A stretch of DNA of 64,000 nt, from assembly GCA_022432975.1 (NCBI GenBank), contig CM039510.1, positions 31,775,023 through 31,839,022 of the forward strand, written 5' to 3'. Below the pieces are notes generated by a model that saw nothing but the letters and a program-made list of their open reading frames with translations, had not been told where the DNA came from and made no database searches. Below, piece after piece: positions 34,588 to 45,390 of the stretch. The DNA is from Begonia masoniana (taxonomy: Eukaryota > Streptophyta > Magnoliopsida > Cucurbitales > Begoniaceae). A program made the translations under genes and the position numbers. Within the stretch, counting starts at the first letter, position 1; every line of letters begins with the position of its first letter.

Positions 34588-36498
34588 ATGAGCACTATAG
34601 GACAACAATTATCAAGAGTTGAAACTCAATTAATTAAATTATCTGAAAAATCAAGTAAAAAGGTTATAGAAGATATTCCTACGACACCTCCTTCGACATC
34701 TGGAATAAAGAAAGGAAATATTTCTATTCCTGATTTAAAACCTCCTATAATGATATCTAAATTTAATTTTAAATCTCCCAAAGACAATAATGACTTTATT
34801 GAACAACTAGCACAAAGAATGAAACAATTAGATATTAATGTTATTAATACTCAAGAAGAAAATTCTATGGAAAATTATCACACTGAAATTCATCCAACTA
34901 TAGATTCTAGTGCTTGGCCAGCAGATGATACTTCTAGTGAAGAAGAAGATATACCTTCTCATTTAAAAGATATTAAAAAAATAGAAAAATCTTTTACTGA
35001 ATGTAATTATATCTATCCTTTACCAGAATCTAGAGACCCTTTAAGTATTCATAGAGTTAGATATGAGGATAAAGGGCCTGGCGGCGATCGAATTAGAAGA
35101 ACTTATTATAAAAGACCTACTCCTGTAGATTTATTATGGGAAGAAAATTGGTTACATGAACAATCCTCTTATACTGCCAAAACTATATATGATTGGAACC
35201 TTGATGGTTTAACTGAATATCAAATTTATGAATTACTCCAAAAAATGTTAATGTATTCTAGCGTTGGTAAAGCCTCTCAGAATAAAGATTCTGATATAGC
35301 TGCTTTTATTATTAATGGATTTAATGGTGCCTTAAAAGGATGGTGGGATAATTATTTATCTCTAGAACAGCGTCATGAAATATTAACCGCTGTAAGGCAT
35401 GAAAATAATATGGTTTATGAAGATAGTGTTTATACATTAATTCAAGCTATTATTTTACATTTTATTAGAGCTACCGAACAAAGACAAGAAAGAGGTAGAG
35501 AATTATTACAAAATTTAAGATGTAGAACTCTAACAGAGTTTAGATGGTATAAAGATGTTTTTATAACTAAAGTTATGCAAAGACCATATGCTAATTCTGA
35601 GCACTGGAAATCTAAATTTATAGATGGATTACCTCCTTTATTCTCTAAAAGAATTAAAAAGAAATTATTAGAATTAAATGATGGACAATTTATTCCTTGG
35701 GCAGCATGTACTTATGGTCATTTAATTAGTGTATGTGTACAAGAAGGATTAAGTTTATGTAATGATATGAAATTACAATATCAATTTAAAAAACAAAATC
35801 TTGATGGTAAAAAAGAAATAGGTGAATTTTGTAATCAATTTGCTTATCATATTCCTAAACCTAATTTAAAAGGTTTATCTAAAGCTGATAAAAGCGAAGA
35901 ATATATGAAATATAAACGTAAAAAGCAATTACAAAAAAGAGCTTTTAAAAAATATAAGCAAAAACAAGATATTGCTGAATCTTCTAATAGAAATAAAAAA
36001 TTTAAAAGGAAGAAGTCTAAAAAGAACTTATCTGAAATTAAATGTTATAAATGTGGTAAATTTGGTCATTATGCTTCAAAATGTACCACGAGACATAAAC
36101 TAAATAGTATGGATATAGATGAAAGGTTAAAATTAACCTTAGAAAAACTATTATTAACTTCTTCGGAAGAATCTTCTGACTCAGAAGATATTATTGATGA
36201 GTCATCTTCATCTAATAATGACACATGTCAAAAATGTCAAGTTAATGTATTAACAACTGATCAACAAAATATTTTAGATAATCTAGATCAGATCCATGAT
36301 CCTATCTTTAGAAAAAAGATTATTGAAATTATTATTAATCAAAACAATGATAAAGAAATAATTGAAAAACCTAAGTTAAGAGGTCAACATTATTCTTTAA
36401 CAGAAGTCTTTAATAGACTAGATAAAGCTAAAATTAAACCAGTTACTATACAAGATCTTAATAGAGAAGTAAAAGATCTTAAAAATGAATTACAATAA
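34588..36498 (+). CDS. Endogenous pararetrovirus coat protein (Caulimoviridae-like)
   Basis: 636 residues, very A/T-rich codons. It has an acidic Ser/Glu/Asp N-terminal part, a central capsid-like region with WWDNYL and WLHEQ, a Lys-rich stretch, then one zinc knuckle CYKCGKFGHYASKC (from residue 486) and an acidic tail. That order is typical of caulimovirid coat proteins. A single in-frame TAA at 36496 separates it from the protease, so an unbroken CP-protease-pol frame is likely ancestral. The start here is the ATG 11 bases after the element C LTR; the second virus copy shows the same ATG at 45391 preceded by more in-frame codons. Confidence 0.82.
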   Translation: MSTIGQQLSRVETQLIKLSEKSSKKVIEDIPTTPPSTSGIKKGNISIPDLKPPIMISKFNFKSPKDNNDFIEQLAQRMKQLDINVINTQEENSMENYHTEIHPTIDSSAWPADDTSSEEEDIPSHLKDIKKIEKSFTECNYIYPLPESRDPLSIHRVRYEDKGPGGDRIRRTYYKRPTPVDLLWEENWLHEQSSYTAKTIYDWNLDGLTEYQIYELLQKMLMYSSVGKASQNKDSDIAAFIINGFNGALKGWWDNYLSLEQRHEILTAVRHENNMVYEDSVYTLIQAIILHFIRATEQRQERGRELLQNLRCRTLTEFRWYKDVFITKVMQRPYANSEHWKSKFIDGLPPLFSKRIKKKLLELNDGQFIPWAACTYGHLISVCVQEGLSLCNDMKLQYQFKKQNLDGKKEIGEFCNQFAYHIPKPNLKGLSKADKSEEYMKYKRKKQLQKRAFKKYKQKQDIAESSNRNKKFKRKKSKKNLSEIKCYKCGKFGHYASKCTTRHKLNSMDIDERLKLTLEKLLLTSSEESSDSEDIIDESSSSNNDTCQKCQVNVLTTDQQNILDNLDQIHDPIFRKKIIEIIINQNNDKEIIEKPKLRGQHYSLTEVFNRLDKAKIKPVTIQDLNREVKDLKNELQ

Positions 36499-37277
36499 TT
36501 ATTATTTAATTATAATCAATATCAGATTAATAACAACGAAAGAATAGAAAAACTAGAAGCCTATATGAATATTGGTTCTAATAATGACGTTACCCCTTAC
36601 AATGAAGGTAATGATATAAATATTTTAACAAAATTGAGATTTCAAAAATGGTTTATAAAAATTAATCTAATTATAAATCAAGATTATATTATCTCTGATT
36701 TAATAGCCCTTATAGATAGTGGTGCTGATATTAATTGTATTAAAGAAGGAATTATTCCTACTAAATATTTTGAGAAAACAAAACAATCCTTATATTCAGC
36801 CGGTGGAAATAAATTAAAAGTAAACTATAAATTATCTGATGCTAGTATTTGCAATAATGATGTTAGTATAACAACTACTTTTTTATTGGTTAAAAACTTA
36901 CAACATAAAATTATTTTAGAAACTCCATTTTTAAATATGATTATGCCTATTAAAAATATTGATGAAAAGGGTATAAGTGCTACTTGTAATAATCAATCTA
37001 TTTATTACGCTTTTATTATGTACCCTGAAGATACTTTTATCAATGAATTAAAAAATCAATATTTAGATAAACAAAAACATATTAGTTTTTTAAAATCAGA
37101 AATTTATTATTTAAAAATTGAAGATCAATTAAAACAACCTAAAATAATTGAAAAAATTAAAAATATTGAAAATACTTTTATTACTGAAGTATGTGGTGAT
37201 ACACCAAATATATTTTGGGACAGCATATTGTTGAAATTTCTTATATTGCTCAAAGTATATTTTTACAGAATGAATAA
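36499..37277 (+). pseudogene. Pararetrovirus protease, then a pol tail with RT-RNase H missing
   Basis: The first part, in the CP frame, holds the aspartic protease motif LIDSGADINCI near 36712. After the TPNIFWD motif near 37217 a reverse transcriptase should follow. Instead a different frame gives only the tail of the polyprotein, stopping at 37275-37277. RT and RNase H (normally about 1.3 kb or more) are absent, and the junction falls at about 37217-37222. The copy cannot reverse-transcribe itself. It could be an ordinary internal deletion, or a natural RT-less component. Confidence 0.72.
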
Positions 37278-37344
37278 ACCCCTTGGGGATGGTGGTGGTC
37301 GTAGAAGTACTAGGGGCCGTGGAAAGGGTCGCCTTAGTTATTAT
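37270..37344 (+). CDS. Pararetrovirus downstream ORF (ORF-X), 5' part
   Basis: ATG at 37270 overlaps the pol stop. The first 25 codons are Gly/Arg-rich (MNKPLGDGGG, then RGRGKGR), like an RNA- or DNA-binding tail. The solo H LTR interrupts it here and it continues in frame at 40007 after removing the LTR and one ATTAT duplicate. Confidence 0.65.
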
Positions 37345-40001
37345 TGTAACACCCCTAATACTTTACCTATTTACCCGTACAAATTTTTCATTTTATACTT
37401 TTTACTTTTCTATTCTTTAAATAAAAACTTAATGCGGAATCTAAACTTAAAACTGAACTTTAAAAACATTTAAAACATACCTTTAATAAATAATTAAAAC
37501 TTAAAAAAACATTTATTAAAAACTTTTAAAAACAAATAAAAAGAAGGGAGGGCAGAATCGGAATTCTGCCCTCGATAAGGCAGCAGCGACCGGGCGCTGT
37601 GCATAGCAGCGCCTGATCGCTGCCATGCATTGACCAGGCAGCGATCGGTCTCTGCTGAAGGCAGAGACCGATCGCCGCATATGGCTGCCAACGCAGCAAG
37701 CAGAGCAGCGATCGATCTCTTCTTGCTGCAGAGATCGATCGCTGCACACATTATGCAGCGATCGCCCAAGCGACCAGACTTCTCCCTTGTTTCTTCCTTC
37801 TGTTTTCGTTCGGTTTTTGTTCAATACTTAGCTCTCTGGAATTCCAGAGAGCAGAACACAATCTCAGCTCTCTGGAATCCGATTCCAGAGAGCAATACAC
37901 TTCACTTTTCCTTCGACATTTTCACATTTCCTTCATTACAATCGTCAACATTATCAACCAACTCATAACTTCAATCCCACTCAAACGTATTTTAAACTCA
38001 AGCGTATTACGGCGGACTTGGCGAAGTCCAACTGCGTGGATAGCTCTAAAACCGAGCTATCCGTATCAACCTAAAAACAATTCATAACACTTAATTAAAA
38101 CAACCAAACAGTTCCAGAATTTCTATAACGTTTAAATAACGGTTATAAACCAAAACATTTTATAACGTTCATCATACAGTTTAAACCAAAACGTTTTACA
38201 TACAATTACCAAAACGTTATCTAACCCCTATCCAGATCCAAACAACCTAAATATTCTATACAGTTATCAGATCAACACATCCCAAAATAACCCCAGAGTC
38301 CATACATACATCCCCACGGGTCGTATCGCGCCTCGACTACTCAGCGCACTCCCACGGCCATCATCCATCAGCTGCTCCTACATCAGGAGGAGGAATATCA
38401 TCCTCACCTGGGTCAACATCACCTATCAGATCACCTACACCATACAGACACATATGAGATATTGAAATCTCAGTAAGCTACGTAAATGCAGATGTATGCG
38501 TGCGTATGCCATTCAGAAATCATGCTCAGATTCAGATTACAGATACAGAATTACAGATTACAGATTCATTACGTCACAGACAGACAGAATCGTCACCGAA
38601 ACCTCTACCCACTAAGCGGAGAGGGCCCATCCAGCGATCGGACTACCCTTTCCACCTAGAGAAGGGGGGTACACGCTTACAACACGCACAGCCGTGCCTG
38701 AGCCCCATCTCGCGTGACCAGATACAGACAGATTACGTTTATTCATTCAGATTTCGTTACAGATTTCATTTCAGATATACGTTCCTTTTCTTAAAAACAC
38801 GTGCAGAAATTCCTTTTCATGACTTTCGAAAACGTGATGCATGAACAGTTCATATCAGCGGAAAGTAAACAAACAACATACATATTAACCAGACAATACA
38901 ACATAACCTAGCTACCCAACCTAAACAACGTAAAACAAGGAACCCTCAAGGATCCTTGATATGACGACGAGGTATGGTGTAGACCTTTCGGTCAAGCAAG
39001 TCACGAGAACTTACCTTGAGCGCGCTGGATCTCAAACTTCGTCCACGGGAGTCGTGTCTGAGACAAAACACGATATTTGTCGTTAAAACCAATTTAAACG
39101 ATTAAATGTCCAAACTAATAAAGTCCTTAATCTAACAAATCGAAGCTTTTAAACAACGACATAACGCTTGATAAATCTGGAAATCCATATTACGAGTTAT
39201 TTCCAAAAACCCGAAAATTCTATAATTTATACTTTTTCACAAATTGGTTTATCTTCGTCCAATAACGTCCAATACGTTCGATACATGCTTAATCATGGCT
39301 AACCTATTAATTACGAGCCCTAAATCGCGTTTTTCGTCGAAACCCTAATTGTAACCCTAACCCTAAATCGAACCGAAAACTCGAAATAAACGCTTAGAGA
39401 CCGAAGCTACATACCGAGGGTAGCGAGAGGAGAAGAAACCGTGAAGGACGGAGGAGGAACGGAGGTCGGACGGAGCTCGGATTGAAGATCGGCGTCGGCG
39501 GCCGAGAGAGAAAAACACTCTCTGTTCGTGCGATCCAGAGAAGAGAAGAAAGGAAGTGAGGAAAAAGAGAGATTTGTGATGTTTAAATAAAAATTGATTT
39601 GCAAATTACCATTTTGCCCTTCTCACTTAATTCTATTCGTTTCGTCGTTCGTTTCGTTAATCGTCCAACTATTCAGATTCTCGAAAGTTCCATATTTTGC
39701 CAATAACTTCTATTCATTGCCAGGGATTTATTAAAACTGTCCGTTCGCAATTTGGACCTCGTTCGCTATTTTTACGAGAACGTCTTTTACATTACGAAAA
39801 GTGTATTTACTCGGAATGTAGTGTTTGATCTCCGAAAATTCCCGTAATTTCCTTAAAATTCTTATTATTCGTTAGAATCGTAATGACGCTTCCTTTTTGT
39901 GAATCGGACCTGATTTGACATATTTACCAAAAATGCCATTAAATAAGGAAATGATAATATAACATAATATATCCAAAAATCCGTACAAGCCGGATATTAC
40001 A
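37345..40001 (-). mobile_element. H: solo LTR inserted in the pararetrovirus
   Basis: Bounded by ATTAT duplications (37340-37344 and 40002-40006). On the minus strand it starts TGTAATATCCGGC and ends GGGGTGTTACA, the same ends as the other chromovirus LTRs but divergent in between. That orientation also gives the shared leader layout: donor GTATGT at 39414, exon of 43 nt (39057-39015), then GTAAGT at 39014. A cluster of GCAGCGATCG palindromes lies at 37570-37765, the equivalent of the palindrome zone in other families. No internal region, so a solo LTR. Confidence 0.9.
38435..39014 (-). other. H candidate LTR intron 2 with hairpins I and II
   Basis: On the minus strand: donor GTAAGT (39014-39009) after CTCAAG; hairpin I GACC-GAAA-GGTC (38993-38982), 15 nt downstream, followed by TACACCA; hairpin II TGAGAT-TTCAAT-ATCTCA (38472-38455); end GGTGTAG/GTGATC at 38435. 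The hairpin I stem and loop both differ from other families yet pair fully. Confidence 0.55.
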
Positions 40002-40006
40002 ATTAT

Positions 40007-41134
40007 CATCAATATTCTTCAATAGGAGAAAGTAGTACTCCTCCTACTCCTCCTAAAACTGCTCCCAAAATATTTGAAGCAGGAGATCAATATTTGAAAA
40101 AGCATATATGTGCTACTATTTTTCCTTTTTATGAAAAGGATTTATTATTGGCTAATAAAGACGCCTGGTATATCAAAGAGAGATATTTGGGCTCTCATCA
40201 TTATTTAATGACTGATGGAAAGCATCGGCTTTATTATGAGCATATTCTTATCGAAACACAGTCGGTTCAGATTGTGCACCATTATATTGGTGAATATGGA
40301 AAATCTGCTATCATTTATTCGAAATGTTATATTATTAGGGTTATACATCCTCAAGAATGGGGCTTAAATGTGTTTGCTATTAGAAGCCTCAAGAATGATC
40401 AAAAGTATAATTATTGGGATTATGTTGATGCTTGGACAAATATGTTCTATATTCAGAATCCTCAGAGAACCCATTTATGGTTCTTCTCTATTAATCCTGA
40501 AATTATTAAAACAGAGGATAAATTTTCTCCTTGGTTTTATGTTTGGTGGCAGGAACACTCTCCGGAGTTAGCTTTATTTCCTGCAGTTATGCAAGAAGAG
40601 TTTCATATTTGGTTAAAGTATCATCCTATTTTATCAAATAGGAAATTATTTAATAAAGAGCAAGAATTATTATGGTTTTGTTCTGAATTCCAGATAAACT
40701 GGATATGGCAATGGAATCTTGAGATATATCAAGACCCTTATTTGGGTTTATATGCAGTTCAAAGGAACTTTTATGTAAAATGGGAGTCTCGTTATGAGAC
40801 TAATAAGTGTTTAACACGTATTAAGACATCTATTAATATCTATAAAGAAAAAGCAAAGCAAAAAGCTATTAATGATGCTGAAGATGAAAAGGATAATATC
40901 AATTATATTGAAACGCTTTATGCTACTATTTCTCGAATATATCCTGATATGACTAAGGAAGAAAAAGACGAAAAATTATTTGAGGCTATGAAAACTCAAT
41001 TATTTAATATTCAAACACCTCATATGGATATTGACCATACTTATAATGATGAGCCTTTTGTTTTTATTAAGGAAGACGTTGCAGAAAATATGTTTCTTTT
41101 GACATACAAAGGAAAAGAAAAGAAAGATCTATGA
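40007..41134 (+). CDS. Pararetrovirus downstream ORF (ORF-X), main part
   Basis: Continuous with 37270-37344; about 400 residues in total. Begins HQYSSIGESS and a Pro/Thr-rich linker, then KKHICATIFPFYEKDLLLAN and an aromatic-rich body (WYIKERYLGSHHYL; WIWQWNL). It ends KGKEKKDL. I do not recognise a domain. Caulimovirids such as tungroviruses and florendoviruses are known to have an extra ORF after pol, and this sits in the same place. No stops or frameshifts disturb it apart from the LTR. The first ATG right of the LTR is at 40094. Confidence 0.65.
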   Translation, partial: HQYSSIGESSTPPTPPKTAPKIFEAGDQYLKKHICATIFPFYEKDLLLANKDAWYIKERYLGSHHYLMTDGKHRLYYEHILIETQSVQIVHHYIGEYGKSAIIYSKCYIIRVIHPQEWGLNVFAIRSLKNDQKYNYWDYVDAWTNMFYIQNPQRTHLWFFSINPEIIKTEDKFSPWFYVWWQEHSPELALFPAVMQEEFHIWLKYHPILSNRKLFNKEQELLWFCSEFQINWIWQWNLEIYQDPYLGLYAVQRNFYVKWESRYETNKCLTRIKTSINIYKEKAKQKAINDAEDEKDNINYIETLYATISRIYPDMTKEEKDEKLFEAMKTQLFNIQTPHMDIDHTYNDEPFVFIKEDVAENMFLLTYKGKEKKDL

Positions 41135-41607
41135 ATTGGCCTGAGTGGGAAGATCCACATATTGAGGAAATATTTGCAGATCGGCAGCTGTATTATTTGC
41201 CACGATTTATTGATCGGATGAATCCTTATAATTTAGCTCCTTGGAATATTGGGTATTTCCCTGCTCGCATTGACAGGACTTTTCGTTATCGTGATTATCA
41301 TCCTAGCCATTATCGTGGATATTGGCCAATTTCTAGAAGAAATTATCGAAAAGTTTTCAACAGACCTACTTGGCTACCGCTTCATATGCAAGCACAAAAT
41401 TATAGAAGATTTCTAGAATTTAGTCATCAATTGGTGCAGCAGTATCAAGAAAAGACTCAATATTTGATGAATTTAGTTAATCAGCTTGAAGAACAACATA
41501 AAGAGGCTATGCCTCTATTTAACGGTGACAGAAGTAAAGAAGTGGAATTCTTAAAGACTGATTGTAGTTTAGTGATGACTAAACTTCGTCAGTACGGAAA
41601 GATATAA
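41131..41607 (+). CDS. Pararetrovirus small last ORF (ORF-Y)
   Basis: 158 residues starting MNWPEWEDPHIEEIF. The start overlaps the previous stop as ATGA (41131-41134), a re-initiation arrangement known in this virus family. Rich in Arg, Tyr and Trp (RYRDYHPSHYRGYW), then a Gln/Glu-rich, possibly coiled-coil segment near YQEKTQYLMNLVNQLEEQH. Function unknown. Confidence 0.6.
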   Translation: MNWPEWEDPHIEEIFADRQLYYLPRFIDRMNPYNLAPWNIGYFPARIDRTFRYRDYHPSHYRGYWPISRRNYRKVFNRPTWLPLHMQAQNYRRFLEFSHQLVQQYQEKTQYLMNLVNQLEEQHKEAMPLFNGDRSKEVEFLKTDCSLVMTKLRQYGKI

Positions 41608-42005
41608 CAAGGTGGTCCCTACCACTATGATTCGATCTTATGGCAGAAGATAAAGTTTCTGATAAGGTTAAGTAGTGGTCCCCACTACTTTATAAAAGAA
41701 AGAATCTTCGTACTCCACTATGGGAGTACTAGTTGCTTTTTACTTTGTTTGTTTCTAGCCTAGGGCCCACTAGTTGATAAGTAGGAATCTACTTTTTACT
41801 TTTTTATTTTGTCGTTTGTACCTCCCGTTTCTATATAAGGGAGCTAGTTTGCATTTCTTTAAATAAGTTTTTTAGAGTTTTGCCTTCTCTCCTTGTAAAA
41901 ACTCTAGCTCTGATCGCTCCCTCTCTCCCTCTTTGTATGATACAACTATTGTGAATAATCAAGTAAGTATTTTATTTTCTTCTTGTTTTCGCTTCCTCCC
42001 CCTTT
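41608..42005 (+). promoter_or_regulatory. Pararetrovirus intergenic region and promoter
   Basis: Between the last ORF and the primer site. TATATAAGG at 41832-41840 is a strong TATA box, expected to start transcripts near 41868. Upstream is a repeat of GTGGTCCC-ACTACT (about 41611-41690). It has the role of the family's full-length RNA promoter. Confidence 0.65.
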
Positions 42006-42018
42006 TGGTATCAGAGCC
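42006..42018 (+). promoter_or_regulatory. Pararetrovirus primer binding site (Met-tRNA)
   Basis: TGGTATCAGAGCC, the initiator-Met-tRNA complement that marks base 1 of the circular map in Caulimoviridae. Only this copy is present; the second leader copy lacks it. Confidence 0.88.
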
Positions 42019-42498
42019 AAATGATTGGCTAAATTTGTATTTGCTTTCAAATAACTAAGGACTTGTCGATAAGTTTTCTAATGTAAATCGATATTTGCTT
42101 TAACTTCAACACGATCTTTTGTTCTTCTCAATACGATGAGGTGATCTCTTCAACACGATTCTATTAATTCTTTCCGTGCTTTCATGTGCAAAGAATACTT
42201 GCTGTGATTTCATCTTGTTTGTAAGATGTCTTTCTGTTGCCGTGTTGGGGTGTATGGCCGCTTAGCCGTGAGAAAGGCGTCAGGCAAAAATACCCATTTG
42301 CATGGTTGAGAGACATTTCCAAACTTCGTGAAATTAGTCTTTGACAGCGCAAGTAGTCTCGTTAGTCACATGATTAGTATAGAAGGAATTAATAGATCAA
42401 TACGAAGTTATCCACAAGTCAATACGAGATGAATCGAAGATCAATAAGAAGTTAAACCTTATATCTATTTATAGTTGAAAACTTGAAGTCAAGTAGTT
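42019..42498 (+). other. Pararetrovirus leader, copy 1
   Basis: About 480 bp of RNA leader with short ORFs between the primer site and the movement protein. Bases from 42061 recur at 43423-43859. Confidence 0.65.
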
Positions 42499-43446
42499 AT
42501 GTTATTTGAAAGTAAATTCTACAAATTGAATATGAATTTGATCTCAAATATATTCTCTGAAAATTCTATTAAAAATGAAGAAATTATAGAATTATTACAA
42601 GAAGAAGTATTAAATAATTGGACAATTCCCGAAATTGAGCCAAAAACTATTTATAAAATAGGAACTTTTGAAAATCTTATTAATCGTATTGTTAAAACCT
42701 CCGAGCAAACTATTTGCTTAGATACAAATGAAAAAACTATAAAATTATTAGGATTAAAAGATATTCAAAAATATTTTACTAAATATAAATATATCCATAT
42801 TGGACTTATTCAAATAGCTTTTAAACCATTAACTATTCCAGGCTTAAATGCTAGTATTTTAGCTACCCTTAGAGACGCTAGGAGTCAAAATTATAAAGAA
42901 TCTTTAATGGGTGTTATACAAATCAGTTTATGTCATGGTCCCATTTATTTTAATGTTTATCCTAATTTAACTTTATTTTTGACTGAAAAAAATTTATTTG
43001 AATCAGTAGTTTTAAATATTCAAACTCATGGTTACGAGTTTCTTCAAGGTTCAGAAACTATTGCTATAATCTATCGATTAAGTTATAAAGTAATGAATAC
43101 TTTATGTCCTCAAGTTAAATTAAAAGATAATCCAGGAAAAACTTTATTAATTGAAAGTGATATAATGAAAACTAATATAGCTATTCCTAGATTAATAAAC
43201 TGGGATGAAGTCACATTTCCAGAACAATGGACTATTCCTCAAGCTGTATTACCTCAACCAATTATTAATAAAAAAATCGATCAAATTATTCAAACCCCTG
43301 AAGGACATATAGAAATTAAGTTTGATAATAATCAATCAAGAAAAATATCTTTTTCCAGAAGTCTATCTTCTAGGTCATCTATTCCTCCTTATCAAACTCT
43401 AGCTCTGATTAGGAAATGTGACTTGTCGATAAGTTTTCTAATGTAA
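42499..43446 (+). CDS. Pararetrovirus movement protein, copy 1 (3'-truncated)
   Basis: The 30K-superfamily movement protein that moves virus through plasmodesmata. The core has NASILATLRDARSQNYKESL, then LCHGPIYFNVYP and a conserved YRLSYKVM. Residues 1 to about 299 are viral; the match to copy 2 stops at 43395. There the frame runs through a short filler into duplicated leader and ends at 43446, giving an artificial C-terminus. Differs from copy 2 at about seven residues of the first 278. Confidence 0.8.
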   Translation: MLFESKFYKLNMNLISNIFSENSIKNEEIIELLQEEVLNNWTIPEIEPKTIYKIGTFENLINRIVKTSEQTICLDTNEKTIKLLGLKDIQKYFTKYKYIHIGLIQIAFKPLTIPGLNASILATLRDARSQNYKESLMGVIQISLCHGPIYFNVYPNLTLFLTEKNLFESVVLNIQTHGYEFLQGSETIAIIYRLSYKVMNTLCPQVKLKDNPGKTLLIESDIMKTNIAIPRLINWDEVTFPEQWTIPQAVLPQPIINKKIDQIIQTPEGHIEIKFDNNQSRKISFSRSLSSRSSIPPYQTLALIRKCDLSISFLM

Positions 43447-43859
43447 ATCGATATTTGTTTTAACTTCAATACGATCTTTTGTTCTTCTCAATACGATGAG
43501 GTGATTTCTTCAACACGATTCTATTAATTCTTTCCGTGCTTTCATGTGCAAAGAAAGCTTGCTTTGATTTCACTTTGTTTGTGAATGGTCTTTCGGATGC
43601 CGTGTTGGGGTGTGTGGCCGTTTAGCCGTGAGAAAGGCGTTAGGCAAAAAATACCCATTTGCATGGTAGAAGGACACTTGCAGACTTTGTGAAATTAGTC
43701 TTTGACAGTGCAAGTAATCTTGTTAGTCGCATGATTAGTATAGAAGGAATTAATAGATCAATACGAAGTTATCCGCAAGTCAATACGAGATGAATCGAAG
43801 ATCAATACGAAGTTAAACCTTATATCTATTTATGGTTGAAAACTTGAAGTCAAGTAGTT
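43423..43859 (+). repeat. Pararetrovirus leader, copy 2 (tandem duplication)
   Basis: Repeats 42061-42498 at an offset of about 1361 bp. It begins right after a filler ACTCTAGCTCTGAT that matches the intergenic region near 41905, so the join is not a simple tandem duplication. Confidence 0.8.
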
Positions 43860-44951
43860 ATGTTATTTGAAAGTAAATTCTACAAATTGAATATGAATTT
43901 GATCTCAAATATATTCTCTGAAAATTCTATTAAAAATGAAGAAATTATAGAATTATCACAAGAAGAAGTATTAAATAATTGGACAATTCCAGATATTGAA
44001 CCAAAAACTATTTATAAAATAGGAACTTTTGAAAATCTTATTAATCGTATTGTTAAAACTTCCGAGCAAACTATTTGCTTAGATTCTAATGAAAAAACTA
44101 TAAAATTATTAGGATTAAAAGAAATTCAAAAATATTTTACTAAATATAAATATATCCATATTGGACTTATTCAAATAGCTTTTAAACCATTGACTATTCC
44201 AGGTTTAAATGCTAGTATATTAGCTACTCTTAGAGACGCTAGGAGTCAAAATTATAAAGAATCTTTAATGGGTGTTATACAAACCAGTCTATGTCATGGT
44301 CCCATTTATTTTAATGTCTATCCTAATTTAACTTTATCTTTAACTGATAAAAATTTATTTGAATCAGTAGTTTTAAATATTCAAACTCATGGATACGAGT
44401 TTCTTCAAGGTTCAGAAACTATTGCTATAATCTATCGATTAAGTTATAAAGTAATGAATACTTTATGTCCTCAAGTTAAATTAAAAGATAATCCAGGAAA
44501 AACTTTATTAATTGAAAGTGATATAATGAAAACTAATATAGCTATTCCTAGATTAATAAACTGGGATGAAGTCACATTTCCAGAACAATGGACTATTCCT
44601 CAAGCTGTATTACCTCAACCAATTATTAATAAAAAAATCGATCAAATTATTCAAACCCCTGAAGGACATATAGAAATTAAGTTTGATAATAATTAATCAA
44701 GAAAAATATCTTTTTCCAGAAGTCTATCTTCTAGGTCATCTATTCCTCCTTATCAAGTAGATTTACCTAGTTCTAGATTTTCTGTATCTGAAACTCCTAT
44801 TTCTAATATTGAAGCTTTAAAAATATCTGAACAACAAATACCTCATGGTGTTTATTCTAATCAATTTAATAATTCGAAATATGAAAAAGGAGAAACCTCT
44901 CACACTAAAAGAGAGTCACCTACTGTTTCAGAAATGGAATTTAAATTATGA
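43860..44951 (+). pseudogene. Pararetrovirus movement protein, copy 2 (one nonsense codon)
   Basis: Same core as copy 1. The frame is stopped at 44694 by TAA where copy 1 has CAA (a C-to-T change), then stays open through a Ser-rich tail to the natural TGA at 44949-44951. The full length would be 363 residues. The natural stop overlaps the next start as ATGA (44948-44951). Confidence 0.8.
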
Positions 44952-45304
44952 TGAATTACTCAAATTTAAGCAAAGATGATATTAGAAAAATATGTAACGA
45001 AGAATATCAATCACCTGAAAATGCTATTCTCAGAAATTGGATTGATAAAAAATATTATAAAAAACCTGAAGAGTTTAAAAAATTAAAAGATTTATATTAC
45101 TCTTATTTAGATTTAAAAAAGGATCTCATAACTTTTAGCGAATGGTATTTGACGATATTTTATAAACCTGTATCAAAATATCATATTAATATTTTAGAAG
45201 AATATAATAATCATTGTAAAAATTGGAATACAAAAAATAATGAAAGTATTAAAACAATACATCCACCTTTAGAACCTATTAGTCTAAAGAATAATACTAT
45301 TTAA
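44948..45304 (+). CDS. Pararetrovirus small ORF 2
   Basis: 118 residues starting MMNYSNLSKDDIRKI, Lys/Tyr/Asn-rich. Placed between movement and coat protein, like the small second ORFs of badna- and tungroviruses. The same frame stays open after its TAA (45302-45304) into the coat protein ATG at 45391, so this stop could be secondary. Function not recognised. Confidence 0.6.
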   Translation: MMNYSNLSKDDIRKICNEEYQSPENAILRNWIDKKYYKKPEEFKKLKDLYYSYLDLKKDLITFSEWYLTIFYKPVSKYHINILEEYNNHCKNWNTKNNESIKTIHPPLEPISLKNNTI

Positions 45305-45390
45305 GTTTTTCCGTTGGTTAGTTTATCTCAACCTATTGAAGATAAAAATGATATTATAATTAAACAAATTAATTATAATAATATTCATAT

